From: Stanieria sp. NIES-3757
Lineage (GTDB): Bacteria; Cyanobacteriota; Cyanobacteriia; Cyanobacteriales; Xenococcaceae
DNA length: 64,000 nucleotides
Reading direction: 5' to 3'
Assembly: GCA_002355455.1 (NCBI GenBank)
Contig: AP017375.1
Span: 5,013,640-5,077,639, forward strand
Below are positions 25,766 through 35,351 of the stretch, piece by piece. Numbering within the stretch: the first letter of the stretch is position 1; the number at the start of each line of letters is the position of its first letter. A program made the position numbers and the translations under genes. The notes beneath the pieces were generated by a model. The model saw only the letters and a list, made by a program, of their open reading frames with translations, was not told where the DNA came from and did no database searches.

Positions 25766-25885
25766 ATGGATTGGCGTTTGATAATCGTTCTTGCTCCACT
25801 TATTGTGGCTGCTAGCTGGGCTCTTTACAATGTTGGTGCGATCGCTTTAAGACAAGCACAACAATTTATCGGTAAAAATTCTTAA
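25766..25885 (+). CDS. psbY: Photosystem II protein PsbY
   Basis: A 39-codon gene. The peptide starts MDWRLIIVLAPLIVAASWALYN, which is the PsbY pattern: a short charged start, one membrane helix with a Trp near its end, then a basic tail (LRQAQQFIGKNS). AGAGGAG precedes the ATG at a good distance and an intrinsic terminator follows. PsbY is a low-molecular-weight peripheral helix of PSII near cytochrome b559. The gene is monocistronic. Confidence 0.88.
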   Translation: MDWRLIIVLAPLIVAASWALYNVGAIALRQAQQFIGKNS

Positions 25886-25918
25886 ACTTTAACAATTGAT
25901 TTTGATACAAAATTTCAT

Positions 25919-25955
25919 GGGCTGCCTCATAATCACTGCGGGCAGTCTTTTTTTT
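25919..25955 (+). terminator. Intrinsic terminator of psbY
   Basis: GGCTGCC pairs with GGGCAGTC (one G-T pair), or the inner ACTGC-GG-GCAGT, and is followed directly by eight T residues. A textbook rho-independent terminator 35 bases after the psbY stop. Confidence 0.8.
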
Positions 25956-26028
25956 GTAGGAGACGAGGCGTATAAACCCTCGAACCAAGTTCGAGGGACA
26001 GCCCCTCCAATTCGCGAATTGCTTCTAC
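25956..26028. repeat. Cloverleaf-like palindromic element
   Basis: A 73-bp block with an outer stem GTAGGAG/CTTCTAC (25956-25962 with 26022-26028), an inner perfect 9-bp hairpin CCCTCGAAC-CAA-GTTCGAGGG (25977-25997) and a perfect 14-bp palindrome CAATTCGCGAATTG (26008-26021). It fills the gap between the psbY terminator and the end of mutL. It has no tRNA features. It looks like a dispersed structured repeat. Confidence 0.65.
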
Positions 26029-26030
26029 GG

Positions 26031-27728
26031 TTAAATCCCATGACTTTTTCCAATTACCCAATGACGACGGAAAAAACGGGCTAGGGAAGTTTCTTCTAAA
26101 GATAAATAAATTGGTCTACCATGAGGACAAGTACGAGGGTTACGAGTACTCTGCCATTGATCGATGAGATTTTGCATTTCTGGTAGGCTTAGAGGTGTTC
26201 CATTGCGAATGGCACTACGACAAGCTGTAGCTACTTGGGCTGATTGTAAATCTCCGCCTAAACTAAGTTCGATTAATGCATCATTACAATCGTCTCTTTG
26301 AGCGAGCATTGCAGGAGCGTTTCTTACTGCCCAAATTTCTTCTCCAAAGAGTTCTATTTCTATTTTTAATCTTTCTAATTGTTCTATTTGCAAAGTATTT
26401 AAATTATTTAGAATAATGGGAGTTTTTAAAGGTATTAATTGCCAATGATCTTGAATTTGTTCGTACAAAACTCGTTCGTGGGCAATATGTTGTTCTACTA
26501 ACCATAACCCACTTGAATGTTCTACAACTATATAAGTTCTGTTTACTTGAGCAACTGCTTTAAGTTGAATGAGATTTAATTCATTTTTTGGTTTAACTGG
26601 CTCATGATTACAATTATAAACACTGTTTTCCTCGGCAACTTTTAATAATTTACTCACTCTTTGATTAACTACAGCTAAGGGAAGATTAGCAGGTGTAATT
26701 GTTAAAGCTTTTTCTATCGCTTGACTAACTTGTTCTTGCCAATAAGGAAGATAATGAAGATAAATTTCGGTTTTGGCTGGATGACGATTCCAATCAACTA
26801 AATGGGAAGGAAGATGAAGATGAAGAAAACTAACAGGATAGCGATCGCGTGGTAAGGTTTTTGCCAAACTCGCAATGATAGTTTGTTCTAATTCTGGAAG
26901 TCGTACAATCCTACCATTGACTGCAATTTTAACCCAATCAGGTCTTCTGCGGTGACAGCGATCAGGTAAACCGATAACTAATTCCAGAGTAGATTTTTGT
27001 TTGGGATAATTGTCAATTGCCTCTGAGTCTTCAGGTATCGCTACATCTAACTTAAGAAATTGTAGATCGGTTAAATTAACTCTTTTGAGAATTTGAGGTA
27101 AAATTTCTTTGGCTGTAATACCAGGACTGAGATTAAACCAAGGCTTTTGATGCTGCCACGCTTGCCAAGTAATCCCAGGATGAGTTAAAGCTAATTGTTG
27201 AATAATATTTTGAACTAACTTAATTTGTTGAGTAACCGCGGGTAAGGCGCGACGACGCACGGGTAAATTACCAAATAAATTAGCAACGGTGATAATTGTT
27301 CCAGGAGCGATCGCAACAAGTTCTTCTGCAACGAGTTTTCCTTCTTGATAAGCTACTCGCCAACCTATTTCTTCTGTAGCAGCAGCACGACTAAAAATTT
27401 CTAATTCTGCTACTTGAGCGATACTATGTAAAGCTTCTCCGCGAAATCCTAAACTATTAATCTTCCATAAATCTTGGCGATCGCGGATTTTACTAGTACT
27501 ATGGGCATTAGCACACAAACGCAGATCTTCTACAGTCATGCCTCTGCCATTATCGCTTACTTGTAATCGCCAGAGATTAGGCATTAAAGATACTGTAATT
27601 CTAGTTGCTCCTGCATCCAAAGAATTTTCGACTAATTCTCTCACTACTGATGCAAGAGAATCGATTACTTCTCCTGCTGCAATTAGATTAATTACATCTG
27701 GAGGTAAAGTCTGAATAATCGAAGACAT
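26031..27728 (-). CDS. mutL: DNA mismatch repair protein MutL
   Basis: A 565-residue MutL. The GHKL ATPase domain is clear: ELVENSLDAGATRI, DNGRGM, HSTSKI and GFRGEALHSIAQVAEL. The C-terminal dimerisation domain holds VEQHIAHERVLYEQ, the place of the DQHA(X)2E(X)4E endonuclease motif of MutL nucleases, here beginning with Glu instead of Asp, plus NPRTCPHGRPIYL. It nicks or coordinates repair of mismatches recognised by MutS. Length is normal for cyanobacteria. The stop abuts the structured repeat. Confidence 0.93.
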   Translation of the reverse strand: MSSIIQTLPPDVINLIAAGEVIDSLASVVRELVENSLDAGATRITVSLMPNLWRLQVSDNGRGMTVEDLRLCANAHSTSKIRDRQDLWKINSLGFRGEALHSIAQVAELEIFSRAAATEEIGWRVAYQEGKLVAEELVAIAPGTIITVANLFGNLPVRRRALPAVTQQIKLVQNIIQQLALTHPGITWQAWQHQKPWFNLSPGITAKEILPQILKRVNLTDLQFLKLDVAIPEDSEAIDNYPKQKSTLELVIGLPDRCHRRRPDWVKIAVNGRIVRLPELEQTIIASLAKTLPRDRYPVSFLHLHLPSHLVDWNRHPAKTEIYLHYLPYWQEQVSQAIEKALTITPANLPLAVVNQRVSKLLKVAEENSVYNCNHEPVKPKNELNLIQLKAVAQVNRTYIVVEHSSGLWLVEQHIAHERVLYEQIQDHWQLIPLKTPIILNNLNTLQIEQLERLKIEIELFGEEIWAVRNAPAMLAQRDDCNDALIELSLGGDLQSAQVATACRSAIRNGTPLSLPEMQNLIDQWQSTRNPRTCPHGRPIYLSLEETSLARFFRRHWVIGKSHGI

Positions 27729-27854
27729 GATAATTATTTGCTCTTATCTGAGTTAAAAAAAAAATCAGCCAACAGAGCCAAAATCGAGAAGATGAGGATT
27801 TGAATTATAACTTAGATAGTTAGAAATTTGCTTGGTGTTTTTCTCTTTTACCTG

Positions 27855-28598
27855 TTAATTTTTAACACCGCGATCGCAATAAGTTAAATAATCTTGTGAA
27901 ATTTCCCACGCAGCATTAATTAGCTGCATAGCACGCTCCGAACCAGCTAGATCAGGATGATATTTTAAACTCAATTTTCGATAAGAAGAACGTCCGAAAA
28001 CAACAAAAGCAAGAGAACACCAAATCAAATCTAACTCTTCAATAATCAGATTTTGATAGGTTTGATATTGTTCTAAATAGCGAGCAGTCATTTGTTTATA
28101 AATTGATTCAGCATTAGGTAAAGCAGCTTTAATTTGTGCAATAGTTAAGAGGGAATCTTCGCTATTGTGATGATCAGAAGAAATATTAGAGATAAATTCT
28201 TCAGTTTGCTGTTGCTCTACGAACACTTCTGAAAAGTCTTGCTGATTAAAAACTCCAGTTAAAGTATCTTGCGAGAAAGGAATCGGCAGAGCAGAATATA
28301 GAGTCTGTAATAATTCTTGATTATCCTGACATTCAGCTTTTAATAATTGAAATTGCTGAGAAAAAGCTGCTATCTTTTCTAATTTAGCTAGTTTACCTTT
28401 AATTTCTTCAGCTTGTCGATAAAGCTCAATTGCTTCTCGATCTAGTTCGCTTTGACGTTGATATTGTTGCTGGATTTTGTGTTCTAACTCTTGAATATTT
28501 TGATTAATAGCTGCTTGTTCCTGTTGATTGTGTTCCTCTCTAGTTTCTACTTGTTGTAGTTGAGAGCGTAATTGAGCAATAAGATCGACAAAATTCAT
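27855..28598 (-). CDS. Coiled-coil protein with C-terminal J domain
   Basis: A 247-residue protein starting at the ATG at 28598 (MNFVDLIAQLRSQL); the frame extends upstream without family character. Residues 5-80 form a Gln/Glu-rich coiled coil. The last 50 residues carry a J-domain remnant, YRKLSLKYHPDLAGSERAMQLINAAWEISQ, with an intact HPD tripeptide. This position at the C-terminus is atypical for DnaJ. It probably recruits DnaK to a partner bound by the coil. It lies between the HerA-like ATPase gene and mutL on one strand. Confidence 0.75.
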   Translation of the reverse strand: MNFVDLIAQLRSQLQQVETREEHNQQEQAAINQNIQELEHKIQQQYQRQSELDREAIELYRQAEEIKGKLAKLEKIAAFSQQFQLLKAECQDNQELLQTLYSALPIPFSQDTLTGVFNQQDFSEVFVEQQQTEEFISNISSDHHNSEDSLLTIAQIKAALPNAESIYKQMTARYLEQYQTYQNLIIEELDLIWCSLAFVVFGRSSYRKLSLKYHPDLAGSERAMQLINAAWEISQDYLTYCDRGVKN

Positions 28599-28770
28599 TG
28601 CAATTAGTAGGCAATTAAAATATAAATATATCAATTGTTTTTATTTTAAATTATTAATATTTTTCATGAATTTTTTTCGGTGTTTTAAATAGTAAAAAAA
28701 AATGACTACTGATGAATGTGGATAAACATAGATAAATTGATTGCTTGATCGTGTTTTTTGACAGTTTTTT

Positions 28771-30519
28771 TTAAAATCCTAAATCGGCTTTAGCAGTTTC
28801 TGCTGCTGCAAAGACTTCTTCATTAGGAAGTTGTCCCCAATCAGGATCGCCTATTTCAGCATAAAATTGACTATCATAAGCACGGGTACGTACTACCACA
28901 GGCATCGGGACAGCATGACCCAAAACTAACGCTTGTTGTTTAGAATCTAATTTAGCTAAAACCGATCGCAATCCTTGTGCGCCTGATACTCCTGTAAAGA
29001 TCGCATCGATATCTTTTTCATCGTTGAGTAAACAGGTAATTCTCGTCCCTACTTGAGACATGACTTCGTTATCAATTCCCGAAGGACGTTGATCGACAAT
29101 TAATAGAGTAACAAAGTATTTACGCATTTCTCTGGCGATCGTGCCAAAGATGGTTTGATGAACGATCGCAGAATCAAGGAAACGATGAGCTTCTTCGATG
29201 GTAATTACTAGTTGACGAGGACGATCTAAAGGATTTTTAGATTGCAAGAATTTATCTGCTTTTTTGACATAACTGGCGTGTATACGTCTGGTGATCATAT
29301 TAGTTGCCAGCATATAAGAAAGCATATTTGATTGCGAACCAAATTCCACAACTACGTTTTTGCCAGCATCGAGAGATTCTAAAATGCGATCGATATAATT
29401 AAAAGGACAGGTAGAACGAAGATACTTTAGGGTTTCAAAACGAAATAATTTCCGTTGCAATGCCATAATCGATCCTTGATGTCCTTGTTTTTCTTGACAG
29501 AACATCTTGATATCTTCATTAGTCATATTCATCAGTTGAATGATCCAAGACTTACCAAATTCATTAAACAAAATGTTGGCATTGTCTAAACTAGCATCGG
29601 AAATACCTAATTCTCTGGCAACTAATTTCAAGTCTTCGATTTCAATTTGATCGTAGCTCAGATATAATTCTTGAGATTCTCGAACACCACGGCGTTTGGT
29701 AGATTCTGCATCAAGGGTATAAATTTCGACTTGTCCGGGAAATAGCTGACGCAAACCTTTAACCGTACTAACCTTTTTTCCTTCTTGCATCGCTTCCCAG
29801 CCGTATTCGGAGTGCATATCAAACATCAAATTGACTGCTGCACCTTTACGAATAACACCAGAAATCAACAAACGAGTTAAAAAAGATTTACCTGTCCCAG
29901 ATTTCCCAAAAACTCCATTACTCCGTTCGACAAAGCGGTCTAAATCGATACAAATTGGTACATCCATATCTAAAGGTTGACCGATTGAGAAGTTGCGACG
30001 ATGAGGGTCATTTTCCCAACCAAATACTGTATGAAAATCTTGTTCACTGGCTTCGTAAACCTGGCTAAAGTGGGAAGGAATAGTTTTAACTGGAAGTAGT
30101 TCCAAATCAGTGCTGGTTTGCGCTTCAAAGGAAGCTAGTTTACTTTTTTTGGTTTTTGGTTCAATCGGTAGCGTAGGTAGATCTTTTTGAGTTGCTGAAG
30201 GTGTTAACATCAACATCGGTGAGACTTGAACTGTCCCATAAGTACCGCTTCCTGCCAAAACATCTCGCAAAAAAGAATCTTCCGCAGCAGGAGGATTAGC
30301 TAAAATTCTTTCACTAGCTGCACCCAAAGTAACATCTGTCAGCAAACAGAAAAAAAGCGATCGCGTTCCTCTGATCACTAAGAATTTTCCTACTCGCATC
30401 TCTTCAACTGAAACATCAGGATGCAATCTAACTTCTAAACCCTTAGTTAAAGAGCCTTGAATAACCGAACCGAGAGGCAAATCTAAATTCATGTTTGATC
30501 CGAATGAGGAATGAGACAA
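28771..30519 (-). CDS. HerA-like/DUF87 ATPase
   Basis: A 582-residue P-loop ATPase. An N-terminal beta-barrel HAS-like segment (residues about 10-110) precedes the RecA/FtsK-like core, with Walker A in GVFGKSGTGKSFLTRLL near residue 200, a DMHSEYGW segment, Walker B in LVITIEEAHRFLD, the sensor-like VDQRPSGIDNEV and an arginine-finger region. HerA-type hexamers pump DNA and usually work with a NurA nuclease, which is not seen here. A second start lies at Met10 (30492). It precedes the J-domain and mutL genes. Confidence 0.85.
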   Translation of the reverse strand: MSHSSFGSNMNLDLPLGSVIQGSLTKGLEVRLHPDVSVEEMRVGKFLVIRGTRSLFFCLLTDVTLGAASERILANPPAAEDSFLRDVLAGSGTYGTVQVSPMLMLTPSATQKDLPTLPIEPKTKKSKLASFEAQTSTDLELLPVKTIPSHFSQVYEASEQDFHTVFGWENDPHRRNFSIGQPLDMDVPICIDLDRFVERSNGVFGKSGTGKSFLTRLLISGVIRKGAAVNLMFDMHSEYGWEAMQEGKKVSTVKGLRQLFPGQVEIYTLDAESTKRRGVRESQELYLSYDQIEIEDLKLVARELGISDASLDNANILFNEFGKSWIIQLMNMTNEDIKMFCQEKQGHQGSIMALQRKLFRFETLKYLRSTCPFNYIDRILESLDAGKNVVVEFGSQSNMLSYMLATNMITRRIHASYVKKADKFLQSKNPLDRPRQLVITIEEAHRFLDSAIVHQTIFGTIAREMRKYFVTLLIVDQRPSGIDNEVMSQVGTRITCLLNDEKDIDAIFTGVSGAQGLRSVLAKLDSKQQALVLGHAVPMPVVVRTRAYDSQFYAEIGDPDWGQLPNEEVFAAAETAKADLGF

Positions 30520-30985
30520 TTATTGCTCCAGACTTAGTTTAGCTGTACTAAATAGTAACAATTAAATTAACTAAATAGATTAACAAGCTTTAAGTCGAAC
30601 GGCTAAATTTAGCTTGGCAGCAAAGCTCTCACGAAGTTATCACGCCCTTGCGAATAACTATTCGCCCTTACAAAAATGATGCGTCGCATTCTTATTTCAA
30701 ATTAAGATTAGAATTACGCTTAGGTTAGTTTTTATTAAAATTTGTTACTAGTTTTGGCAAAACTCATAAATTTCTTGGGATTAATCTGATTTAATTTGAC
30801 TTGGTTTTTTATACATAAATATCAGAAAAAATACTGATTATTTTTTTTTAAAAAATAGTTACCTTTTAGCACAGACAAATAACTTATAAACAATTAATTT
30901 AGCAACCAAGTAATTATAAATAATTCCAATCTAGTTATTTTAAAATTGCGTTGTTTGAACTATCCAAATTTTTTGATGAAAGATT
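30520..30985. other. Divergent promoter region with one palindromic repeat
   Basis: 466 bases between divergent genes. It contains the 28-bp palindrome listed at 30644; I see no other structure or reading frame. Confidence 0.5.
30644..30671. repeat. 28-bp palindromic repeat copy 1
   Basis: The core GCGAATA-AC-TATTCGC is a perfect inverted repeat flanked by GCCCTT and CCCTTAC. It has the same length and the same ...CTAC/TTAC-type ends as elements at 43286, 43386 and 57097. Confidence 0.55.
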
Positions 30986-32314
30986 ATGTTAGAAAGTCTT
31001 TTTCGCGATCGTTCCAAAGAGTATCTCAGTAAAAAAAATGATTTTTGCAAAAAAGTAGATGACTTATTGGAAGTAGCTCAATATCAAGAAGATTATTTAT
31101 TTGCAATCTTTTCGATCCAGCTCGATTATTTTGATTTAATTACTAATCAGTTGGGTTTTGAAATTGCCGAAAACTTTATCTTAGAAATCAATCAAAGATT
31201 AAAATCAGTGTTATCTGTTAATGACAAAATCGCTCGATTCAAAAGCAATAGTATATTTGTTTTAATTACTCAGATTAATAGTATTGATGAAGCCCTTAAA
31301 ATTGCTCAAAAAATTAAAAATGAATTAATTAAATCCTTTCAAATCAAGGAAAAATCAATCTATACTTCTGTCAGTATTGGTATTGCTACGTGCCAACATC
31401 AAGAAAAAACTGGAGAACAAATTTTAAAAAATGCAGAACTTGCTATGTATCAAGCAAGCCAATCTACTCCTAGTAAATTTTTAGTTTTTACTCCAGAGTT
31501 ACGTTTGCAAGCTTGGGAAAAATTACAATTTGAGAATGATTTTAGAAAAGCTCTCAAGCAGCAACAGTTTTTACTATATTATCAACCTATAATTGAATTA
31601 TCTACTCAAAAAATTATTAGTTTAGAAGCTCTCATTCGTTGGCAAAGTACAAATAATCATTTAATTTCTCCAATCAAAATTATTGAAGTTGCCGAACAAA
31701 CTGGATTAATTGTCCCTATTAGTTGGTGGGTAATGCGTCAAGCTTGTTTTCAAATTAATAACTGGAGACAAAATAATTATTTACCGCCCGATTTTACTGT
31801 GAGTCTTAATATCCATCCCCAGCAATTAATTGAAATAGATTTCGAGTCAAAAGTTAAGCATATTTTATTAGAAACTAATGTTCCTCCTCAGTATTTAGTC
31901 TTAGAAATTAGTGAAAATACTTCACTTAACGATTTGCAGGCTGTAATTAATGCTCTTAAAGCACTAAAAAAACTAGGAATTAAAATAACACTTGATAATT
32001 TTGGTACTGCTTATTCCTCTTTAAGCTATTTAAATTATTTGCCAATTGATTATCTCAAATTAGACAGCTCTTTTATTCAAGGAATTGACCTACAACCTCA
32101 TAAACTAGAACTCATTAAAGCAGTCACCAACTCTGTTGCAAATTTAGGAATTAAAGTAATTGCTAAAGGAATTGAAACTACTGAACAATTGGTTCAACTA
32201 CAAGAAACTCATTGTTATTATGGACAAGGATATTTTATATCTGCGCCAGTTAATCCAGAAATTGCAATTTCAATGATTTCTACTAATAAGTTTAAATCTG
32301 GAATTAAAACATAA
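30986..32314 (+). CDS. Degenerate GGDEF-EAL protein
   Basis: A 442-residue cytosolic protein with GGDEF (about 35-165) and EAL (about 180-435) domains, no membrane segment. The GGDEF signature is lost: residues 84-90 read RFKSNSI, so no diguanylate cyclase activity is expected. The EAL domain keeps Glu214 (SLEALIRW), Asn275, Glu307/Glu310 and Lys358, but the DDFGT pair is Asp337-Asn338 and the AEGVET loop is AKGIET with Lys394. Catalysis is therefore doubtful; binding of c-di-GMP or protein partners is more likely. No sensor domain is present. Confidence 0.88.
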   Translation: MLESLFRDRSKEYLSKKNDFCKKVDDLLEVAQYQEDYLFAIFSIQLDYFDLITNQLGFEIAENFILEINQRLKSVLSVNDKIARFKSNSIFVLITQINSIDEALKIAQKIKNELIKSFQIKEKSIYTSVSIGIATCQHQEKTGEQILKNAELAMYQASQSTPSKFLVFTPELRLQAWEKLQFENDFRKALKQQQFLLYYQPIIELSTQKIISLEALIRWQSTNNHLISPIKIIEVAEQTGLIVPISWWVMRQACFQINNWRQNNYLPPDFTVSLNIHPQQLIEIDFESKVKHILLETNVPPQYLVLEISENTSLNDLQAVINALKALKKLGIKITLDNFGTAYSSLSYLNYLPIDYLKLDSSFIQGIDLQPHKLELIKAVTNSVANLGIKVIAKGIETTEQLVQLQETHCYYGQGYFISAPVNPEIAISMISTNKFKSGIKT

Positions 32315-32717
32315 ACTCTAGCAATTATAAATGAATTGAGAGGCAAACTAATTTAAAAATATTTGTTAATAATTGATAGTGTATTATTCATGATTTATGG
32401 TTAATTTCTATCAAGCCCAACTCAAATAAAAACGCTCGTAGGAACTAAGCAAAAGCATCTATTATAAATTCTCATAGTTTAAACAGAAGTACTACGATCC
32501 CGATTATCTTTAGTACAGCTTCATCGCCAGACTTTAAATTAAGCTCTTAAATTAAACTAAATTTTTATCATAAACCAAAGCAAAAATTAAAGAAGTAATA
32601 TAGTTAACTAAAGAAAAGTGTCATCGCGATTAATCTGATTTAAACTGCATAATAGTAGTTCAGTTATTTGACCAAAGAATTACGGTCAGCGTAGGCACCA
32701 TTTTTAAACATCAGTGT
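32315..32717. other. Intergenic region, nothing recognised
   Basis: About 400 AT-rich bases with no reading frame, RNA or strong dyad; presumably the promoter of the following gene. Confidence 0.5.
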
Positions 32718-33509
32718 ATGGCTGACAGATCTCAGCAGAGAAAGTTGATGACAAATGTTAATCAAGACTTAGCAATTGCCCAAACAGTAGCCTTAATCAC
32801 CCGCTATGGATTTGATTTGGGAGCTTTTACTGTTGAAGAATTAATGGAAAAATGGCTCAAAAGTTTTCATTCTAATTGGATTCGTTTAGCTACTATTGAA
32901 GCTCTCTATTTAGGTAGATATAAAGCTGTTTCTATTGAACAAATTTTAGCAGTTTGGTTACGCTTGGGTAATCCTAATACCCACTTTAGTCATGAATTTG
33001 AACGATTAATTTCTCGAAAGTTACCTAGACATTTAGCAAATTTATCCGATGAGTTTGCCGACAGTACGCCCATTGATAAAAAAGATTCAGTATCAAAAAC
33101 CAATCTTAATTTACTATTAACATCTCAAGAGCTTTTATCAAGCAATGAAAATCAAGTATCAGAGCAAAATTTCTCTGAATTACCTGAAGAAGTAGTAAAT
33201 AATACTGAATTAGAAAACCAACAATCTCATTATTCTTCTCACTTATCCACCAACCAAAAAACTGTTTCGGAAGCAAATTTCCAAGATTTATACGCTTCAT
33301 CTAAAATAGAATCTGAAGAAAGCGATGACTCAACAGAATCAGAATCAAACTTTTCCCCTGCCTCTGCCCTAGGATTACCTCATCAGCCTAATAACTCACG
33401 GAGTAAAGCAGAACAAAAACTTATTCATAAATTTACACCATTACCTGATTTTTCCTCTTTTTATCACAAACTTAAAAGCTTAGCTCAACGAAAATTAGAA
33501 GAGGAATAA
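32718..33509 (+). CDS. Hypothetical protein upstream of zds
   Basis: A 263-residue soluble protein. Residues 15-105 form a compact helical domain (AIAQTVALITRYGFDLGAFTVEELMEKWL, LYLGRYKAVSIEQILAVWLRLG); the rest is a long Ser/Glu/Asn-rich disordered tail ending in a basic helix (FSSFYHKLKSLAQRKLEEE). No recognised family. It precedes zds by 45 bp on the same strand and may be co-transcribed with it. A later start at Met12 is possible. Confidence 0.7.
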   Translation: MADRSQQRKLMTNVNQDLAIAQTVALITRYGFDLGAFTVEELMEKWLKSFHSNWIRLATIEALYLGRYKAVSIEQILAVWLRLGNPNTHFSHEFERLISRKLPRHLANLSDEFADSTPIDKKDSVSKTNLNLLLTSQELLSSNENQVSEQNFSELPEEVVNNTELENQQSHYSSHLSTNQKTVSEANFQDLYASSKIESEESDDSTESESNFSPASALGLPHQPNNSRSKAEQKLIHKFTPLPDFSSFYHKLKSLAQRKLEEE

Positions 33510-33554
33510 AATACATTACAATATGTAAAGCAAAATGATCGGGAAAAAAGCTGA

Positions 33555-35027
33555 ATGCGTGTTGCAATTGTAGGTGCAGGATTAGCTGGCATGGCAACAG
33601 CTATCGATTTAGTAGATGCTGGTTGGGATGTAGAAATCTTTGAGTCTCGTCCTTTTGTAGGCGGAAAAGTTGGTAGCTGGGTAGATGCAGAAGGTAACCA
33701 TATAGAAATGGGTTTACACGTTTTTTTTGGTTGCTACTATAATCTGTTTGAATTAATGCGTAAAGTGGGCGCGATTGATAATTTACGCTTAAAAGAACAT
33801 ACCCATACTTTTATTAATGAGGGAGGCAAAAGAGGAGAATTAGATTTTCGTTTTCCTGTTGGTGCGCCTTTTCATGGATTAAAAGCATTTTTTACCTCTT
33901 CTCAATTATCAGCAGTAGATAAATTAGCTAATTCTTTAGCATTGGGAACTAGTCCAATAGTTCGAGGATTAGTAGATTTTGAAGGTGCAATGAAAACCAT
34001 TCGCAATCTCGATTCGATTAGTTTTGCCGATTGGTTTCGTCAGCATGGAGGCAATAATGGTAGCCTCAAAAAAATGTGGAATCCTATTGCTTATGCGTTA
34101 GGTTTTATCGATACAGAAAATATTTCCGCTCGTTGTATGTTGACGATTTTTCAGTTTTTTGCAGCTAAAACGGAAGCGTCAGTATTGCGGATGTTAGAAG
34201 GCTCTCCTCATGAATATCTTCATCAACCAATTATTGATTATTTAGAAGCTAGAGGGGCAAAAATTTATACTCGTCGTCGAGTTAGAGAAATTTTATTTGC
34301 CACAGAAGAAGATACTACTAGAGTTACAGGGTTAGTAGTTGCCCAGGGAGAAAACGAAGAAACTATTACGGCAGATGCTTATGTCTGTGCTTGTGATGTC
34401 CCTGGTATTCAAAAAGTTTTACCTCAACAGTGGCGGAAATGGTCAGAATTCGACAATATTTATAAGTTAGAAGCTGTCCCTGTCGCTACAGTACAATTAC
34501 GCTTTGATGGTTGGGTAACCGAATTAAACGATCCTCAAAAACGCCAACAACTCAAAGAAGCAGCAGGAATTGATAATTTACTTTATACTGCCGATGCTGA
34601 TTTTTCTTGTTTTTCCGATTTAGCTTTAGCTAGTCCTGGTAGTTATTATCGCGCAGGACAAGGCTCTTTATTACAGTTAGTCCTAACTCCAGGCGATCCT
34701 TTTATTAAAGCAAAAAATGAAGACATCGCTAATCATGTTCTTCAACAAGTTCATAAATTATTTCCTTCATCTACGGAATTAAATATGACTTGGTATAGCG
34801 TAGTAAAATTAGCTCAATCTTTATATCGAGAAGCACCAGGAATGGATGTTTATCGTCCACCCCAACAAACTCCAGTCGCTAACTTTTTTCTAGCTGGTAG
34901 TTATACTCAACAAGATTATATCGATAGTATGGAAGGGGCTACTATTTCTGGTAGACAAGCAGCTAAAGCCATTTTAGATAATATTGATAAGTTAAAATCT
35001 CCTCTCCAAACCTCTGTAGTCAGCTAA
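33555..35027 (+). CDS. zds: 9,9'-di-cis-zeta-carotene desaturase (ZDS)
   Basis: A 490-residue FAD-dependent carotenoid desaturase, also called CrtQ. The dinucleotide-binding motif [28 protein letters not shown] opens the protein, followed by [24 protein letters not shown], typical of plant-type PDS/ZDS. The C-terminal [26 protein letters not shown] closes the FAD site. It converts zeta-carotene to lycopene in the thylakoid or plasma membrane. The SRPBCC gene downstream mirrors the zds-slr0941 neighbourhood I recall from Synechocystis. Confidence 0.95.
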   Translation: MRVAIVGAGLAGMATAIDLVDAGWDVEIFESRPFVGGKVGSWVDAEGNHIEMGLHVFFGCYYNLFELMRKVGAIDNLRLKEHTHTFINEGGKRGELDFRFPVGAPFHGLKAFFTSSQLSAVDKLANSLALGTSPIVRGLVDFEGAMKTIRNLDSISFADWFRQHGGNNGSLKKMWNPIAYALGFIDTENISARCMLTIFQFFAAKTEASVLRMLEGSPHEYLHQPIIDYLEARGAKIYTRRRVREILFATEEDTTRVTGLVVAQGENEETITADAYVCACDVPGIQKVLPQQWRKWSEFDNIYKLEAVPVATVQLRFDGWVTELNDPQKRQQLKEAAGIDNLLYTADADFSCFSDLALASPGSYYRAGQGSLLQLVLTPGDPFIKAKNEDIANHVLQQVHKLFPSSTELNMTWYSVVKLAQSLYREAPGMDVYRPPQQTPVANFFLAGSYTQQDYIDSMEGATISGRQAAKAILDNIDKLKSPLQTSVVS

Positions 35028-35033
35028 ATATTT

Positions 35034-35050
35034 GGTGGGCAATGCCCACC
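35034..35050 (+). terminator. Hairpin after zds
   Basis: GGTGGGC-AAT-GCCCACC is a perfect 7-bp stem just past the zds stop, without a T-tract. Same core as the hairpins after pdhB and bicA. Confidence 0.5.
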
Positions 35051-35351
35051 TACTAGTGCTGTTAAAGTATTAAGTCTGCTTGAATAGTTACACTTTGGTT
35101 ATGACAAGGAAGGAGGCAGAAGTAATAGAATCAATCTAAGTAATAAGTTTATGTCTAACGGGTTAACGGACTCGCTCTTAGCTATTTTAAATATTCTTCG
35201 AGAAATTTTTTATAACTAATTTGACATATTTATCGATCGCGTAGAGTCTGACTAATTCAAGAATCGCTATAAAATAAATATTTATTGATGATTCATTGTT
35301 TATAGTTAACAACGCTCAATCAAATAATTTTTAATCTCTAAAATAAATATA

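Noticed and set aside
25896-26084. + strand ORF of 62 codons after psbY
   Set aside because: It runs through the psbY terminator and the palindromic element and into the antisense end of mutL; composition is that of structured non-coding DNA.
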